Counted from the first letter of the stretch, positions 47,201-58,659 are shown. The stretch: DNA of 64,000 nucleotides from Struthio camelus (GCF_040807025.1 NC_090982.1:53179112-53243111), one strand, 5' to 3'. The notes: generated by a model not told the origin, from the sequence alone. Numbers and translations: made by a program.

Positions 47201-49563
47201 GGCAGCAGTATGCCAGAGTCTTTCTTGAAGTAGGCTTTTTTAAAGAATACTCCTTCCACTTTTGGAAGGATTTTGAAGTGACTCGCATTTCCCAAGGGAT
47301 AATTTAACATTTCACACTATGAACCTGATTCACCTCGATGCAGTATCCTTGATTTCCAGCCTCCGGTGAGACCCTCATTGCACTTAGTGTGGTATATATG
47401 GAGAACAGACGGGTGGCCCTTGCCATGGAGAGTTTACAGCTGAAGTGGTATTTTGTGCCCCAGAGGGAAACATGGATCAGGGAGAACATGCAGCGCCTGG
47501 GGAGGACTGAGCTACAGCTGCCTGAAATGAGCTCTGCGGGCAGCAAGGGCTGCAGAGGAGCATGTCCACGGAGAAGGACATGGTTGCGCCTTTCCCAGGG
47601 AGCTGACCAAGCACCCAGCACCAAGGGGACCTGTTAGGTGCCAATGCCCTTCTGTGAAGACCTTGGCTTTTTCCAGTGTAGGTGCTGAGGTTGTAGCCCT
47701 GCAAGGGCAGCGGTGCTGAAAACGCCATCTGCCCCGAGGTGGCCAGCAGCACTTGGCTCTGCTGTCGTGGTCTCCTGGGGAGCTGGGACAGCAGAAAAGC
47801 TGGAAGCCAAATTGAACCACTAATGCACACAGCAGAAGTTTGTATTTATCACCTCAGTGCAACTTTAATCAGAGTTGCTACCACCATCTCCAAATTCCTG
47901 CACTGAGCGAGCTGACAGAATGTGACAGCAGGCTTGATCCTTATTATTTCCGGACGATTTTTAACAGTTTTCAGTCTTTGTGTGAAAATGCCATTGTCTT
48001 GTGTTTAAAATTTAAATATAGCTCCTGAAAAATACAAAGAGTTTTTTTTTTAATTTAAATGCTCAAAAAATGTCAGCTGCTCAACCACACTATTTTTTTT
48101 TTCTGTGCCAGGAGTAATTCTCAGACCTTCTCTAATTCTTTAGTGACTTTGATTGCCAGGTCTCAGCTGTGCTGTAGTCTGTGCTGTCGGTGCTTCATCC
48201 CCTTCAAATCCCCACAACCAGAAAGTACAAAGCAAACATGGAGCTGAGATTAGGACTTAAAGAAGAGTAACTTCTAACCAAGGAAAAAGTCTAGATTCAC
48301 AGAGTTGATAGCATCTCAGGTGTTTTTTTTTCTAGTAAAACAGGCCTATACATACTTGATCCGGATAGGGTTAGAGGAATTAGATAATCTAAAATAACCA
48401 GGTGGTTTTAAAGTGTTGCTCATCACGGTAGTATCAAAATGTTGAAAATAAAATCAGTGTAAAATGAGCACACACCCCAATTTTTATTCAGATTAATTTC
48501 AGGTGAGCCATGATTTCATGACTGTTCAGACAAATACATAGAAGCTCAAATATTTTTCCAAGCACAGGGGAAAAAAAAGTATTGTGAACTTAGTTGCATT
48601 AGGCAAACATTTAGCACTTCAAAGGATAAAACAAATCTTATGAGAATTTTGTTTCATGCTATTTTTATATTTTGCACCCTTTTCCAAAGAAAAGCCCCAA
48701 AGTGTTGGTAAATTTGGTGTCTGTCCCACAATAACAGCAAATAATCAAGGCTCTTTAGCTGAGAAAAGAGACTCTCATGCATTTCCAATATACACAGAAC
48801 CACCAATCAGTTAAAAAAAAAGAAAAAAAAGGTAAGAAATGACCAGAACCTTCATTCTAGTCTGAATTGAGCTTAGTGAAGAGTTTCAACAATATTTGTT
48901 ATGTTGCATACAGAAGTTATGCAAAGTACTAGAACATCTGTGTCTAGAAAAGTAAGAAGTAAAATCAAATTTGGGGCTTGCTGTTACATGAAAATGCAGT
49001 TTATTTCTTATTTTCCTCAAACGGAATCTTCTGCACTTCAACAGACGTGACAGCAAATAGAATCTGAACCTTTCAATTAAGAGGAGGAAAAAAACCTCAT
49101 TAATCTGCTTTTTATTTTATTTTACTTTATTTTCCCTAGTCCCCTCTCGTCTGTTTTTATATGGAGCTACAAGTACTGCTGTATAATGAGGGGGGGAGAG
49201 AGAGAGAGGATGATTCCTTCATACCCATGGATAGCTGAAGCACCAGGCTGATGCTAAGTGCCTTCCTGCCGCTGCCGCGGGTGTGGAGCAGGGTGTGGAT
49301 GCTGGGAGGGTTGGCCTACCTCAACGTCCTGCCGCAGCTGCTTAACTGCACCCACAATGGCCTGGAAGTGACTTTCCAGCAGCTGCCGGGCAGCCACCTC
49401 CCCTTGCTGGTCCCCTCGAGGTCCTCGGAGGTAGGAGACCAGCTCATCCTTGATCCGGGAAGCCTGGTCGAGGAGAAGAGCCGTGGTCCTTTCCTGCCTG
49501 GATAACCGCTCCTCAAGCTGGTGGACCCCATTTCCAGGACGAGGAGGAAGGGAAGTGTCTCTC
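26109..49563 (-). CDS. FAM81B: FAM81B, coiled-coil protein, seven spliced exons (N terminus not found)
   Basis: Coding segments in transcript order are 49563-49320, 44845-44727, 39064-38935, 36158-36052, 31550-31415, 29153-28958 and 26221-26109. All are GT-AG and every phase joins. They encode about 348 codons ending in TGA (26111-26109). Family landmarks include QLEERLSRQERTTALLLDQA, GFGDLRGRVARCEASIAKLA, VMQLLGKIET and FERQIWNELEEIQNEYRSG, all matching human FAM81B as remembered. The protein is predominantly helical coiled coil with no enzyme motif or membrane segment. Human FAM81B is about 450 residues, and the missing 100 or so are its variable N terminus. The function is poorly known. 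The tail-to-tail position beside SKIC3 matches human 5q15. FAM81A is the alternative paralogue, but the synteny and the SNLKTVRGD and NEYRSG segments favour B. Confidence 0.95.
26222..28957 (-). other. FAM81B: FAM81B last intron
   Basis: A 2.7-kb intron. It contains a GC-rich, CpG-dense islet (about 26620-26810) and a second GC-rich patch (about 27545-27670). No exon or RNA gene is recognised. Confidence 0.8.
28958..29153 (-). CDS. FAM81B: FAM81B coding exon
   Basis: The - strand acceptor is TATTTAAAG and the donor is GTGAGG. It reads ETAEKRLEDKLLLLSLKLER, then ARITRFERQIWNELEEIQNE and YRS, and ends with the first base of a glycine codon. The QIWNELEEIQNEYRSG block is the most conserved FAM81B C-terminal motif. 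Confidence 0.95.
29154..31414 (-). other. FAM81B: FAM81B intron
   Basis: A 2.3-kb intron with T-rich tracts (29387-29423) and a possible decayed CR1 3' end near 31140-31195. Short hairpins of alternating sequence occur near 30272-30291. Confidence 0.8.
31140..31195 (+). mobile_element. Possible decayed CR1 LINE 3' end
   Basis: The stretch CAGAGGTCCCTTCCAA, preceded by GAGGAGGTGAACC, resembles the conserved 3' end of avian CR1 elements as remembered. The usual terminal 8-bp repeats are not recognisable after it. This is a similarity by eye only. Confidence 0.35.
31415..31550 (-). CDS. FAM81B: FAM81B coding exon
   Basis: The - strand acceptor is ATTATTTTAG and the donor is GTAAGA. After a split codon it reads LTHILNDFKDQIQNQRKWTE, then YHRNQLLHSMKERL, and ends in phase 0. 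The RKWTE core aligns with KKWTEN in the human protein. Confidence 0.94.
31980..32095. promoter_or_regulatory. Short CpG-dense islet in FAM81B intron
   Basis: About 15 CpG by hand count in about 115 bp, in a block rich in GCGGC and GAGCG. It has an AT-rich flank on each side. The function is unknown. Confidence 0.4.
33270..33525. promoter_or_regulatory. CpG-dense islet in FAM81B intron
   Basis: By hand count this holds about 29 CpG in about 255 bp at roughly 60% GC, near or above the random expectation, whereas the surrounding sequence is CpG-poor. It may be an unmethylated promoter or enhancer. No transcript or initiation motif is evident. Confidence 0.5.
34005..34150. promoter_or_regulatory. 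Short CpG-dense islet in FAM81B intron
   Basis: About 19 CpG by hand count in about 145 bp. Open frames across it result from the GC richness and show no family similarity. Confidence 0.4.
35035..35175. repeat. Pyrimidine-rich (CT) tract
   Basis: Nearly all C and T over about 140 bp, with TTCC repeats in the middle. It is a simple-sequence tract and explains the low-complexity open frames across it. Confidence 0.8.
35700..36010. promoter_or_regulatory. AT-rich block, candidate conserved non-coding element
   Basis: Non-repetitive AT-rich sequence with several TAAT/ATTA homeodomain-type cores (CAATTATAATGA, TTAATTGG, GTTAATTAAC) and a CATGGCAACC at 35981-35990. It lies just downstream of a FAM81B exon on the - strand. 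Conservation is inferred from appearance only. Confidence 0.35.
36052..36158 (-). CDS. FAM81B: FAM81B coding exon
   Basis: The - strand acceptor is TTCTCATTAG and the donor is GTAGGT. It reads VMQLLGKIETSNSDQSSNLK, then TVRGDQHHELQLLDF, and ends AA, completed to lysine by the next exon. The VMQLLGKIET stretch is essentially identical to human FAM81B as remembered. Confidence 0.95.
36159..38934 (-). other. FAM81B: FAM81B intron
   Basis: A 2.8-kb intron with an A26 tract (38013-38038) and a short CA repeat (38412-38426). A GC-rich patch at about 36860-36960 yields several overlapping chance frames. Confidence 0.8.
38935..39064 (-). CDS. FAM81B: FAM81B coding exon
   Basis: The - strand acceptor is TTTTTTTCTAG and the donor is GTAAGT. 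After one base of a split arginine codon it reads CEASIAKLARDINVIRHEAR, then KIDKEIYGVRSALEKSVSDF, a heptad-like coiled coil. It ends in phase 0. Confidence 0.95.
40590..40810. promoter_or_regulatory. CpG-rich islet in FAM81B intron
   Basis: GC-rich sequence with many CpG (for example AACGGCGCCCCGAGCGGAGC) next to a short GA repeat (40559-40571). A second such patch lies at 39900-40110. They are possibly regulatory; no transcript signal is seen. Confidence 0.35.
44177..44206. repeat. TATG tetranucleotide microsatellite
   Basis: About seven TATG units lie between TATA-rich flanks, about 520 bp from the FAM81B exon at 44727-44845. Confidence 0.9.
44727..44845 (-). CDS. FAM81B: FAM81B coding exon
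   Basis: The - strand acceptor is TTTACAG and the donor is GTAAGG. It reads VLETHIRTRDNATIKTNFVV, then YIQGFGDLRGRVA, and ends AG, completed to arginine by the next exon. The GDLRGRVARC signature is shared by FAM81A and FAM81B. The exon is invisible to a simple long-frame scan because it lacks an internal start. Confidence 0.95.
44846..49319 (-). other. FAM81B: FAM81B intron
   Basis: A 4.5-kb intron. It holds T-rich and TTTTA-type simple sequence near 49105-49135 and a G/GA repeat at 49190-49210. No exon, RNA gene or transposon is recognised. Confidence 0.8.
49320..49563 (-). CDS. FAM81B: FAM81B coding exon (most 5' one recognised)
   Basis: The - strand acceptor is TTTTTGACAG and the donor is GTAGGC. 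It starts with the last base of a split codon, then RDTSLPPRPGNGVHQLEERL, followed by SRQERTTALLLDQASRIKDE and RQLLESHFQAIVGAVKQLRQ, the conserved FAM81 N-terminal coiled coil. It ends in phase 0 after DVE. The exon is CpG-rich compared with its neighbours. Confidence 0.94.
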
Positions 49564-51201
49564 CTGTCAAAAACAAAAGGCCCTGGTGTAATGGTATTCC
49601 TGATCATGATCCTCATTTTAATGTCTTTCTATTCAATGGGACACCACAGCCTTTGCTTCTTCCTTGATTGCATGAGAATTGATAGGACAATGTTTTCTAA
49701 GGCAGAACTGGTCTATAATGCAGATCAAGCCAGAAATGTTAGATTTTCCAGATTTACACAGCTCATTAAATAGAGCAACGGCAGTCTCTCACGCTCCTCG
49801 ACATCTGCCTTCCCAGGCACTTAACATGGTGTTTGTTACAGCGGCATCCTGGCCCCCACATAGAAGTTGTGTTAGCATTTTTTTCTCCACGCATGCAGCA
49901 GTCAGACCTCAGGGAAAGAGTGCTTTCCCTCAAAAAAACAAACAGCTTCCTACTGTTTTCTCACAGAAAGAATTGGTACTTCGATGTATGTTCTTCCTGG
50001 GTGTACAAGCTGTTGCGTTACTTCTTTCTCCTTCTTCCTCCCACGCAGACACTGAAATCGACTGCTGTAAGGTATCGCGCACCTCCCTGCTGGGCAGCAC
50101 AGCGCCTCCCCCTGGGGCCCGAGGTTCCCGTTTTGCTCGGACGCTTCCCCTGGGCTTTGCACCATTCTTGGTGCCCTCTGGGGCCAAATGCAATGCGCCA
50201 GTAGCTCAAATACATTCAGTGAAACTGCATATACATTACTGCTGGAAAAGAGGATGGATGTTGCATGGATCTGAAACTGGCAGGTACAACATGAAACTTA
50301 ATTTAGATAGATAGGTACAATCTGGAGTTGAGAGAAACCAGGGTTAACATTTCTTTTGTGGAAAAGCCCAGAGAGAGATTTAATTACTGCAGAGCCCTGA
50401 GTTTGCATGTTATCCAGATAACAAGGTTTGTTTGATGTCTTAATTTAACCTGAATGGCATATTTCCTGTGCTCTCTGTGCCAGATGAAGTATCCTTTCAT
50501 CAAACTGTTTTCCTAAAGCCCATAACTTACTGATGAAGCAAAATACCCAGCTAGTCAGACAAGTTCTCTCCTGATCTCTGCTTGTAGACTGCTATAAATG
50601 AAAGTTTTGATGTAAAAAGAACTTTAAGAAGAGAAAGGAGAAGAGAAGAGAGTTTGGCTGCCCTACTCAATCAATATACAAAATGCCAAGATGACAGTTT
50701 AATGACTGAAGTGCGCCTAAGGATATTTTGCAACAAATTTTACAGCCATATGGGCTGTAATGATGTTCTGCAGCTGTCTTAAGTCTGTGTGTACCAAGAG
50801 CTGCTTTACATTTGTCTGTGCGATTACAGTTTTAAAATAAACGTAACCTTTGGCAGCCATGAAGTAGCAAGAAGATTTGAACACTTAATTTCCATCTCTT
50901 CTCGGTAGAAACTCTAAATATCAAAACGACCACCTAAGATTGTGTGCTCTCTGCTGTTAGTGACAGCAGAAGTCACCGGCTGCAAATGAACTGTGTCCAT
51001 AGTCCAATTTTTCCCTTTAGTATTTATAAGCATCTTGTTTCTTATAAATCATCTTTTTTTTGTTTAAGAATATTTAAGAGGAAAATAGTTGTATGAGAAT
51101 GAAAGCTCATTGCAGCCCATTGAGGTGTGACCTCCATGGGCAGTCTCAAGACTGACGCTCACGGGCTGGTTACTGCAGCTTGACAGGTTACCAAGTCTTA
51201 C

Positions 51202-51233
51202 CTGATTTGTCCATGAGCATGATCATAGCCCAT
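51202..51233 (-). CDS. FAM81B: Candidate FAM81B first coding exon (weak)
   Basis: The - strand ATG at 51233-51231 opens MGYDHAHGQI and ends AG at the strong donor CAG|GTAAGA. The phase (two bases left over) is exactly what the exon at 49563 needs (AG|G, arginine). The peptide has no convincing similarity to the human N terminus, which is poorly conserved, and this may be a chance match. Confidence 0.25.
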
Positions 51234-52195
51234 AGCATATATGGAACAGGATGCCTTAACTCAACATGCTCTTAGATAATTCTAAAGTAAGTTTTATCCT
51301 ATTGCATTTGCTGTGGCTCAAGAAGGTGCACGTTGACAGCCATGTGCACCACAGCTCTGCTGGCATGCAGCAACTTGCTAAGGAGCAGCAAAGACATGAT
51401 TTGAGGCTGCGCCCTTAGCCGGAGTTGTTAAAGACAAAAATATATGATCTCTGAAGCTTTATTCCCTTTAGCTCTGCGCTTGCATCTCCCATGCAGCCAT
51501 TTTCTTGCTGAGGAGCCTGAGAGGCTTCCCTCAGACACAGGGCCCTATTACCTTGCGTGAGTAAAATGCTAAGCTTAAATAAGAGAATATTTGTATAGGC
51601 TTTTGTTGTTTAAACTCTGCCTGCTCTGTACACACAATAATTCTGTTAGAAGAAGGTATTCTCTGTTGTTGCACTTTACAACTGAATTTCAAAACAGAGT
51701 TGTACATCAGGACCCAAAGTGACCGGACACACAGAAGTAACGGGGCTGGCAAATATAGTCTGGAAGGCTGGTCAGCTACTCTGAAGGCTGAAGCTAGATG
51801 CCCAGCTGTCCATGGCTCTCACTTGAACAGATGGCCACGGAGAGCCCGAGGCAGGTTTCACGGGTAACCCAGCTAGTTCAGGGACCCCCGTGGCCGAAAA
51901 GGACAGGTCTCGCTCTCTCTTCCTTCTCTGCTGCTCCTTCCTCTGCTCCCTCTCCCTCTTCCCAGTCATTTGCCCACTCCTCCTTTTGCATCCTTTTATA
52001 TACTTTTATGAGAGTTCCTACCAGACTCTTCTCTGATTTGATTCCATTTGCTAGCCCAGCAAAAAAGAGTTCCTTTTTGGTGTCTGGCTTTCGGCTGCAT
52101 TAGTTTTTTTGCCAGGTTAATAAAGTAGATTGGCTTCCAAGGGGTCCAGTGAGTGCCAGAGCTGAGGATGCAGTGAAGACTCTAGGAAAAAAAAG

Positions 52196-52240
52196 GAATG
52201 AGAAAGAGAGAAAGAAAGAGAGAAAGAGAGAAAACCCCAA
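52196..52240. repeat. GA/GAAA purine-rich microsatellite
   Basis: Imperfect GAAAGAGA repeats on the + strand, all purine for over 40 bp. They can form triplex (H-DNA) structure in principle. Confidence 0.85.
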
Positions 52241-52330
52241 CAACAACAAAAAAAAAACCGAGCAATGACTCATGACTCATCTGGCTAATGAGAAGTTTTA
52301 CTGTCACGATTACTGTCTCAAGGCCCTCTT

Positions 52331-52370
52331 GAAAGGCCTGAGCCTGCAAGATGAAAGGCCTGAGCCTGCA
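52331..52370. repeat. 22-bp tandem duplication (two copies)
   Basis: GAAAGGCCTGAGCCTGCA occurs at 52331-52348 and again, identically, at 52353-52370, with a period of 22 bp. Confidence 0.85.
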
Positions 52371-52739
52371 GTCAGTATCTGAACCCAACAGACTTGAGCG
52401 TTTTCATGTTGCTTACCCCTTATGCCCCTAGCCGATTCTGTTGGATGGCAAGCAACCCGTGATGAGCTTCAAGCGCTTCTCTAAATGCAAACATCCGGGA
52501 GTACTGGAGGTGAATACCTTGTGTCATCTTCCATAAATATCTCCTTCACTGTTTGAAACTTTGACAATAATCACCCTCCACCGACTGTCAGTTTGTGTCA
52601 TTCTGAATGCTCACATGCATAATAAGGGCCATAAAATACCCTGGATCCTTTGTCAGTACCATAAGAAGATTTGGCCAAAGATTTGGATCCATCACTTACA
52701 AAAATTAACTTCTGCTACTAACCTTGTCGGCCTTCTGAT

Positions 52740-52930
52740 TTAAAATTAAAATTTTAGCTTTGATTTATTTGTCTTTGGTAGAAGTAATATTAATTTAAGA
52801 ATTCCAGGCCACTTTTGTTTATTAATGATGTCCTTTGAAAGAGCTGAGTGTGTGTTACAAAACACCCTGCAAGCTGCTGCTCTAATCACATCAATTATTA
52901 TCATCAATCATAATTAACTACTAAGTGAAT
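52740..52930. promoter_or_regulatory. AT-rich block with PBX/homeodomain-type motifs
   Basis: It contains CATCAATTATTATCATCAAT directly followed by CATAATTAACTA, and ATCAATCA matches the reverse of the PBX-type TGATTGAT. Non-repetitive AT-rich sequence of this kind is typical of vertebrate conserved enhancers. This is inference from motif content only. Confidence 0.35.
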
Positions 52931-55900
52931 AAGCCAAGAGCGTTTTCAGATCCCGAGGACTTAATAGGCTAAAGGTACTTTGCACCAATTGTTCCCACAC
53001 ACTTCAGGATGCTTTTGGTAGCAAGAGCAATTTCTTTTGGCTCAGTGCCAATAAGAATGAGCTGCTCTATTCTTTAGCTAAAGTGCTAAAGGATACCATG
53101 TTAATGGCCTCAGATATCCAGGTATTACCAGCAGACATCCTACTAGAAAAAGAAGAGGGAAGCAGACTGAATATGTCCCTGGTGTTGGATAAGCTCTGCT
53201 ACATTACACTGCAATTTCAGTTCTCCGGCTACTGAGAATTAAAGAGCCACCAGGAACTGGCTGGTTGTTTCAGATCTGTGTCAGAAGATATCCTGAACCT
53301 TGGGGTCAGGTGTTCAAGTGATGTTTAATAGAAAACTTGCCAAACAATTAAAAGAAAAAAATGTGAGTAGGGAAACAGGAGTAATTGAATCAGAGATCAA
53401 ACTACAACATTCTGCATCAGCTCGAGACCTATGAGTTCAAGAACGTGTTCTGGCTCTGGGGAATGAGTCAGGAAAGGGTGTGAGGGGCTGGATGGTGATG
53501 AGACGAAATGAATTAAAAGGTAGGTGAGAGTCATCTTGCTCTCACTTTAACAAGTATGAGAAAAATTAGGGTGGCTTCATATCACAGCCCAGTGAATGCC
53601 CCAGTCTCTCTCCCACCCTTGGCAAGTATCACTGGAGAGGTACAGAGCTAGCTGCACTTCCACTACCTCATCTGTGTATTCATATCCTAGTCAAGAGACA
53701 GCACATGGGGAGTTAGTTGCAAGCTGCACTTGTACTTGTGCTTACCATTCATAACTGAAAACCAAATAAAATAAAATAAACGACCCTGACTTTGCACTAA
53801 AGATTTTCCATCACTAGTGACACTCACTTACATCTCTACACACGGCTATTGACTTTCTTGAAACTTACAGGAAATTCAAATCTTTGAAATCACTAACCCT
53901 CCAACACATCTATTCGAAATGTCCAAGGGTTTCAACAATTATCAGAGGAAGAAAGATAGGCTAACAGGCAGAGCAATCACATAAGATTCGTTTTCCTAGG
54001 AAACCAGGTTAACAGCAGTATTACAGTATTGAGGAGTATTACATGTATTACAGAAAAAGATTGTATTAGGATAAATACTTTGGGATGCTATATTTCCTGG
54101 ATTTTCTTTTTTTTTAAATTGTTGTTACTGCTGAAGGGGGTTTAATTTAAAAAAAAAAAAGGATCCTCTGCTCCCAGTATGGCTTCATTGTTTTGTCAGT
54201 GAGATTCACCTTTTCCCGAGCGGCTGTTTTGGTGGCACAGCTGCAGTTCTAACTTTGGGGAAATAAGTTTAAACCATTGGCCTGCAAGAAAATATCAAGT
54301 AAACTCAAAGGAGGAACATTTATAAATGTAACATTAAGGGCAGTTAATCAATTTGCCATCACTTAAAGTTGTTCCCTCAATTCTGTGAAAAAGAATAATC
54401 CAACATGATGGCACTTCACTGCCGTGGCTAATCAACATGCTCCTTCAGCTCATATGAACCTTGAATGTTCTCTGCAGATGCAAATCCATCCCCATTTCTC
54501 TGTATATTCAACACAGCAGTGAAGGATATGGCTTAAAGAGAATCTGAACTTTCTCGAGTTGAGTTGTTAATAGAGGCTTAGAAGAAAGTGCATCTAATAT
54601 CTGAACACAGATTGTACTTTTTGCTCATAAACTGTCCTCTAGATTGACCCCAAGCTGACATTGTAACAATATCATGCCACATTTAGTTTTTCCAGGGTTT
54701 CCATCCTAGTTCTTTTTGATTTAATCCCTGTTAAAGAGCTAACGTTGGATTTATTTCCCGGCGGCGCAGCGCTAGCTAGGTCACAGTCACAGGGGCGTTT
54801 GGTGCTCTCTCCCTGGAGGCTGCAGTGCGTTAACGCTCCGGCGCTCTGACCCCGAAGGTCTCTGAGTCACACAGTACCACGTGGGAAATCGCACTCGGAG
54901 TGGGTGGCCATGCGCGTTCCCGCAGCCCAGACACCAGCCCCTCCATGGTGATGGGCTTGGCTGCCAGTGTCAACCCGGATGGGTGGAAAGGGGCCCTGCC
55001 CAGGCTGGAGGAACCACTCAACCTTGGCAGGACGCCAGTGGAGCTTAGCGCGGACCATACTCTCACATGGCACCTGAGAAATTTGTGATGGGGGAGTGAA
55101 GGCAATGCCAGGGTGCTGCCACCATCCCCTTCAGCCAAGTGGGGTGAGAGCAGAAAAAGTGGGAGGAGGAAAATGTCTTTGCACACATGAAGCAGAAGGT
55201 GAACTTGCCCTTTGACGCTGGAGCCTGGCAGACGTTCCCGTCAGTGTGAACCTCCCTCACCAGCTGCCCCCTCCGTCCCTGCGCAGTGCATGCACAAATT
55301 AGTCTTGTACTGCACGATTCACTAATCGAAAGGGAATCTCAGGACTGGGCTAAGGAAGCAAAAATACTCTTTGCGTCTGAAAAATAGCTCCTGTCAAACA
55401 GGAGTTGCTGCATGACTGAATTTGTTCATGTGGATATATCATAAATCATTTACTCTGTTTGGCTTTTTGAAATCTGTATCCAAGCAGGATTGAAAAATAA
55501 TAGCCTATTGGCAGTTTGCCCGTGACCTTGAATCCTGAAAATGTTCACCTGTTAGGAGTAGTGTAGTTGGTACTTTTGATCTAGGTCACTCTGCCCTTCA
55601 TGCAATATCACAGTGATCCCTTCATTTTCATTAACCAAACAGTGGATTTCTCCATCTCCTCTGAGGATCAGGGATAGTATTTGCCATGTAGGAGCTCTTT
55701 TAAAAAAAACTAAGGCTAATTTTAAGAACTATCTCAAACATATAATATATCTGGCCGCACAGTATGAAAGGTTGTGATTTTAATGGAGCAGTTTGACCAC
55801 AGATTTTTAAAAAGCCTTCCAAACCTGGCAGAAACTTACTGCTTAATGATATAAATCATGTACTGCTGTTATTGCAATATACTGATCTGAGTCTGAAGCA

Positions 55901-58659
55901 ATTACCTACTAGCTCAATTAATACAAACATTTCCCATAGTTCAGCACAGGAAAAATTTCTATACCAAAATGTTCAAAGTAGACTGTGCATCATCTAATAT
56001 CTATTTTTCCCTACTAGTCGCAGCCACCCACAGCATCAGTTATGTTTGCACGAAGAGCCATTCCAGGCACAATCCAGAGGGAGGGAGGGAGCCCGGTGAG
56101 CTGTGAGACCCGACTGCACTGAAATCAGTGACCTCCAGGAGTCATTAATGCTAATAACTTAAAATGTCATACTTCAGCCAATAGAACAAATCAAAAAAAA
56201 AAAACCAAAACCTCTAGTGCCCAAATTGTAAGGATTGATATTAGCTTGATCTCCCAGTTAGTGAAATTAGCAGATCAAATGTTTGCAACGTGGACTTGAT
56301 ACTGTATATTTCATAAGCAGAAACTACAGGATGCCAGGCAGAGAGAACTTGTGAGCGTAGCCGTGACTTCACATGCTGCGAGAGCTGAGGGACTGTGTGT
56401 CAGAAACAGCGTTACTGTCTAGGGCAGGCGCAAGAGCTCCGGCAATGCACCCGAGAAGGGCACCTGCTCTCCTTCAGCAGGATGCAGTTTGGACTCTTAC
56501 TGGCATTAAGTCTGTTTGTTGGCCAGTTTGGGAATGGAGTCAGTGCCATGATTTCATCTTTCTTGTCGTTTGATCCTTCTAGCAGAGCTGCGAGTAGCTC
56601 CCCATTGCAGAGGTGTAAACGTGGGCCTGTCTGATGCATGAGGATGGGAATGGAAAGGCCTCGACGCCCGGTTTTGGTAGAGCAAAAGGCAAAGTCAGAG
56701 ACCACACAGATGGCCCTGGGAGCTTGAATATGAATACGGGTGTATGTAAACATATAAGCCTATATCGCAGCTCAAAACCCAGACAGTTCCCTATATTCAT
56801 TTAAGATTTCTACGAACAGTTGAATTCCTGGTCCAGTGATGGGGTGGTTTGTGAGCAGCAGCTGACGTCTAGGGTTGCGTGAGCAGAAGGCAGCAACTTC
56901 ACATGCCGCACAACTCTCAAAGCAGCATGAAAAGACACTTTTTGCCTCGAGGCATAGGCCATGGAAATAATGGAGATCTTATTCCAGAAAAATAGAGAAA
57001 ACTCTGCAATCCAGTAGAAGCAATCGATGGAGCAGAGCCTGGAGCCATCCAGGACGATATCCCCCTGCCTGTCTGCAATTTGAAGCCCTGCTTGGTGTGA
57101 CCAAACTCTAGTACCACTGCAGGGGCACTAGCTGGAAGACCATTGCACATCAAGGAGTCAGTGATCTACATAGCAGTTACCTGGAGCAGGCGCAGGCCTG
57201 CGGTGCGCTGTGCTGCCCATACTGCTGGGCCTCCAGCCCTGTGCTGGGCTGCAGACTGCCCTCGGCTGCCGGACAGGCTTTGCAGGCTAATCGTCACGGA
57301 GGAGCCTGGAGACAGCTCCTGCTCGGCACTGGCAATCACACCACCTGCGTGTCCTTGTCTTTATCTGAAGGTGCAGCAACAAATTCTCATGGGAACACCC
57401 TTTTGTTTGCCAGTAGAAATGATGAATAGAATTGTTTTCTACCAAGAAAACCCTGGAAGAGCTCTAACAGCCAAGACGCCAGGGAAGCTCTCCACGGAGG
57501 GGACCTGTGCTGCGGGCCGTGCCCTGACTGCAACGTCTGTCCAGTGCTGCACAGCTCAGGGTCCCCAGCATCTGAAGGGACATACAATCATCTATCTTCT
57601 TTTTTCCTCTTGTGCTAGTTCCGTTTAATGTCATTTAATCAATACCTTACAGAGTCTGAGTGCTTTTCTTAGCGAGAGCGTAACGAACACTAGCGCTGGT
57701 GCCTTGCACCAGTACACTACAACCACTAATGCCTGTGAGTGCAATTAACAAGCACGTGACGGCTTTTTAGGTGGCCGGTCCCTGGTTTCTCTGGGAAAGG
57801 GGCATGGCAGCCCACTGCAGGATGTGGCCTGAACTCTGCCCTCCCATGAAAGCGCAGCTGAGCACAATAAGCTTGTATTCAGCTTATGGTGATAACAGTG
57901 CTCGTAAGTAACTATAGACCTGTATGGGGCCGTGTCGAATTCTCTGGCATATTTGTTTGAAGACAGCATTGTCTAAAGAAAGGATCCAAAGGAGCGTTTA
58001 TTTGCAGTTTCTAGGTAAGATAATCAGTTTACAGTATCAACAGAGAATAACTGCAGGACAGTTTTACACACCACACATTTTTCAAGAACCAGGCAAATAT
58101 TTCTTTGCTGTATGAAAGAATTCTGGAAGCAGGGACCAGAGTCAGATTTATGATACGGCTCTTCTGCGCTTTTGGGCATCAGCCCTATCTCATCGACAGA
58201 TAATTGCCCTTGCCAGTGAAACTCCCTCTCGGCCTGAAGGCATCAAGACCAGCTGTGTACCAGGGGCATCCCCGTTGCAATAAAAGGGACTTGTTAGGCC
58301 ATGAAGTTTACGAAGGGTGGCAGTGCAATTTGAAGCACCATTTCACCACACAGACCCAATTTTATCAGAGGAGGGAGCCGTAATTACATGGCACAGCTGT
58401 TGTTGTGTATAACTGCAGTACGGCGCTCCGGAGCAGTCTCAGAGGTCCTCACAAAGTACGTTACTGGACTGCAGACACTTGCAATACTTCAATATGAATC
58501 ATTCAGTTCTTAATAACAACTTTTTATTGTAGTAGTAGAAAGGACACCACAGTAATGAGCTGACTGACACAAATTGTCTTCTACGCTTAACTCTGCTTCT
58601 TCCTGCGCTGGGGTGCCACTCACTGCACAAGACAGTTTGGCACTGTATTTCACAATTAT

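Noticed and set aside
49679..50314. 211-residue open frame on the + strand, the longest in the window
   Set aside because: No recognisable domain, low-complexity composition and no splice or promoter context. Two other frames overlap it, as expected for GC-rich chance frames.
53823..53880. Strong - strand donor (GAGAT|GTAAGTGAG) as an upstream FAM81B exon
   Set aside because: In the required phase a stop codon lies only five codons upstream and no convincing acceptor fits, so it would need to be a microexon.
57143..57628. 161-residue open frame on the + strand
   Set aside because: Cysteine- and alanine-rich with no family resemblance. It lies in a GC-rich patch where several frames are open at once.
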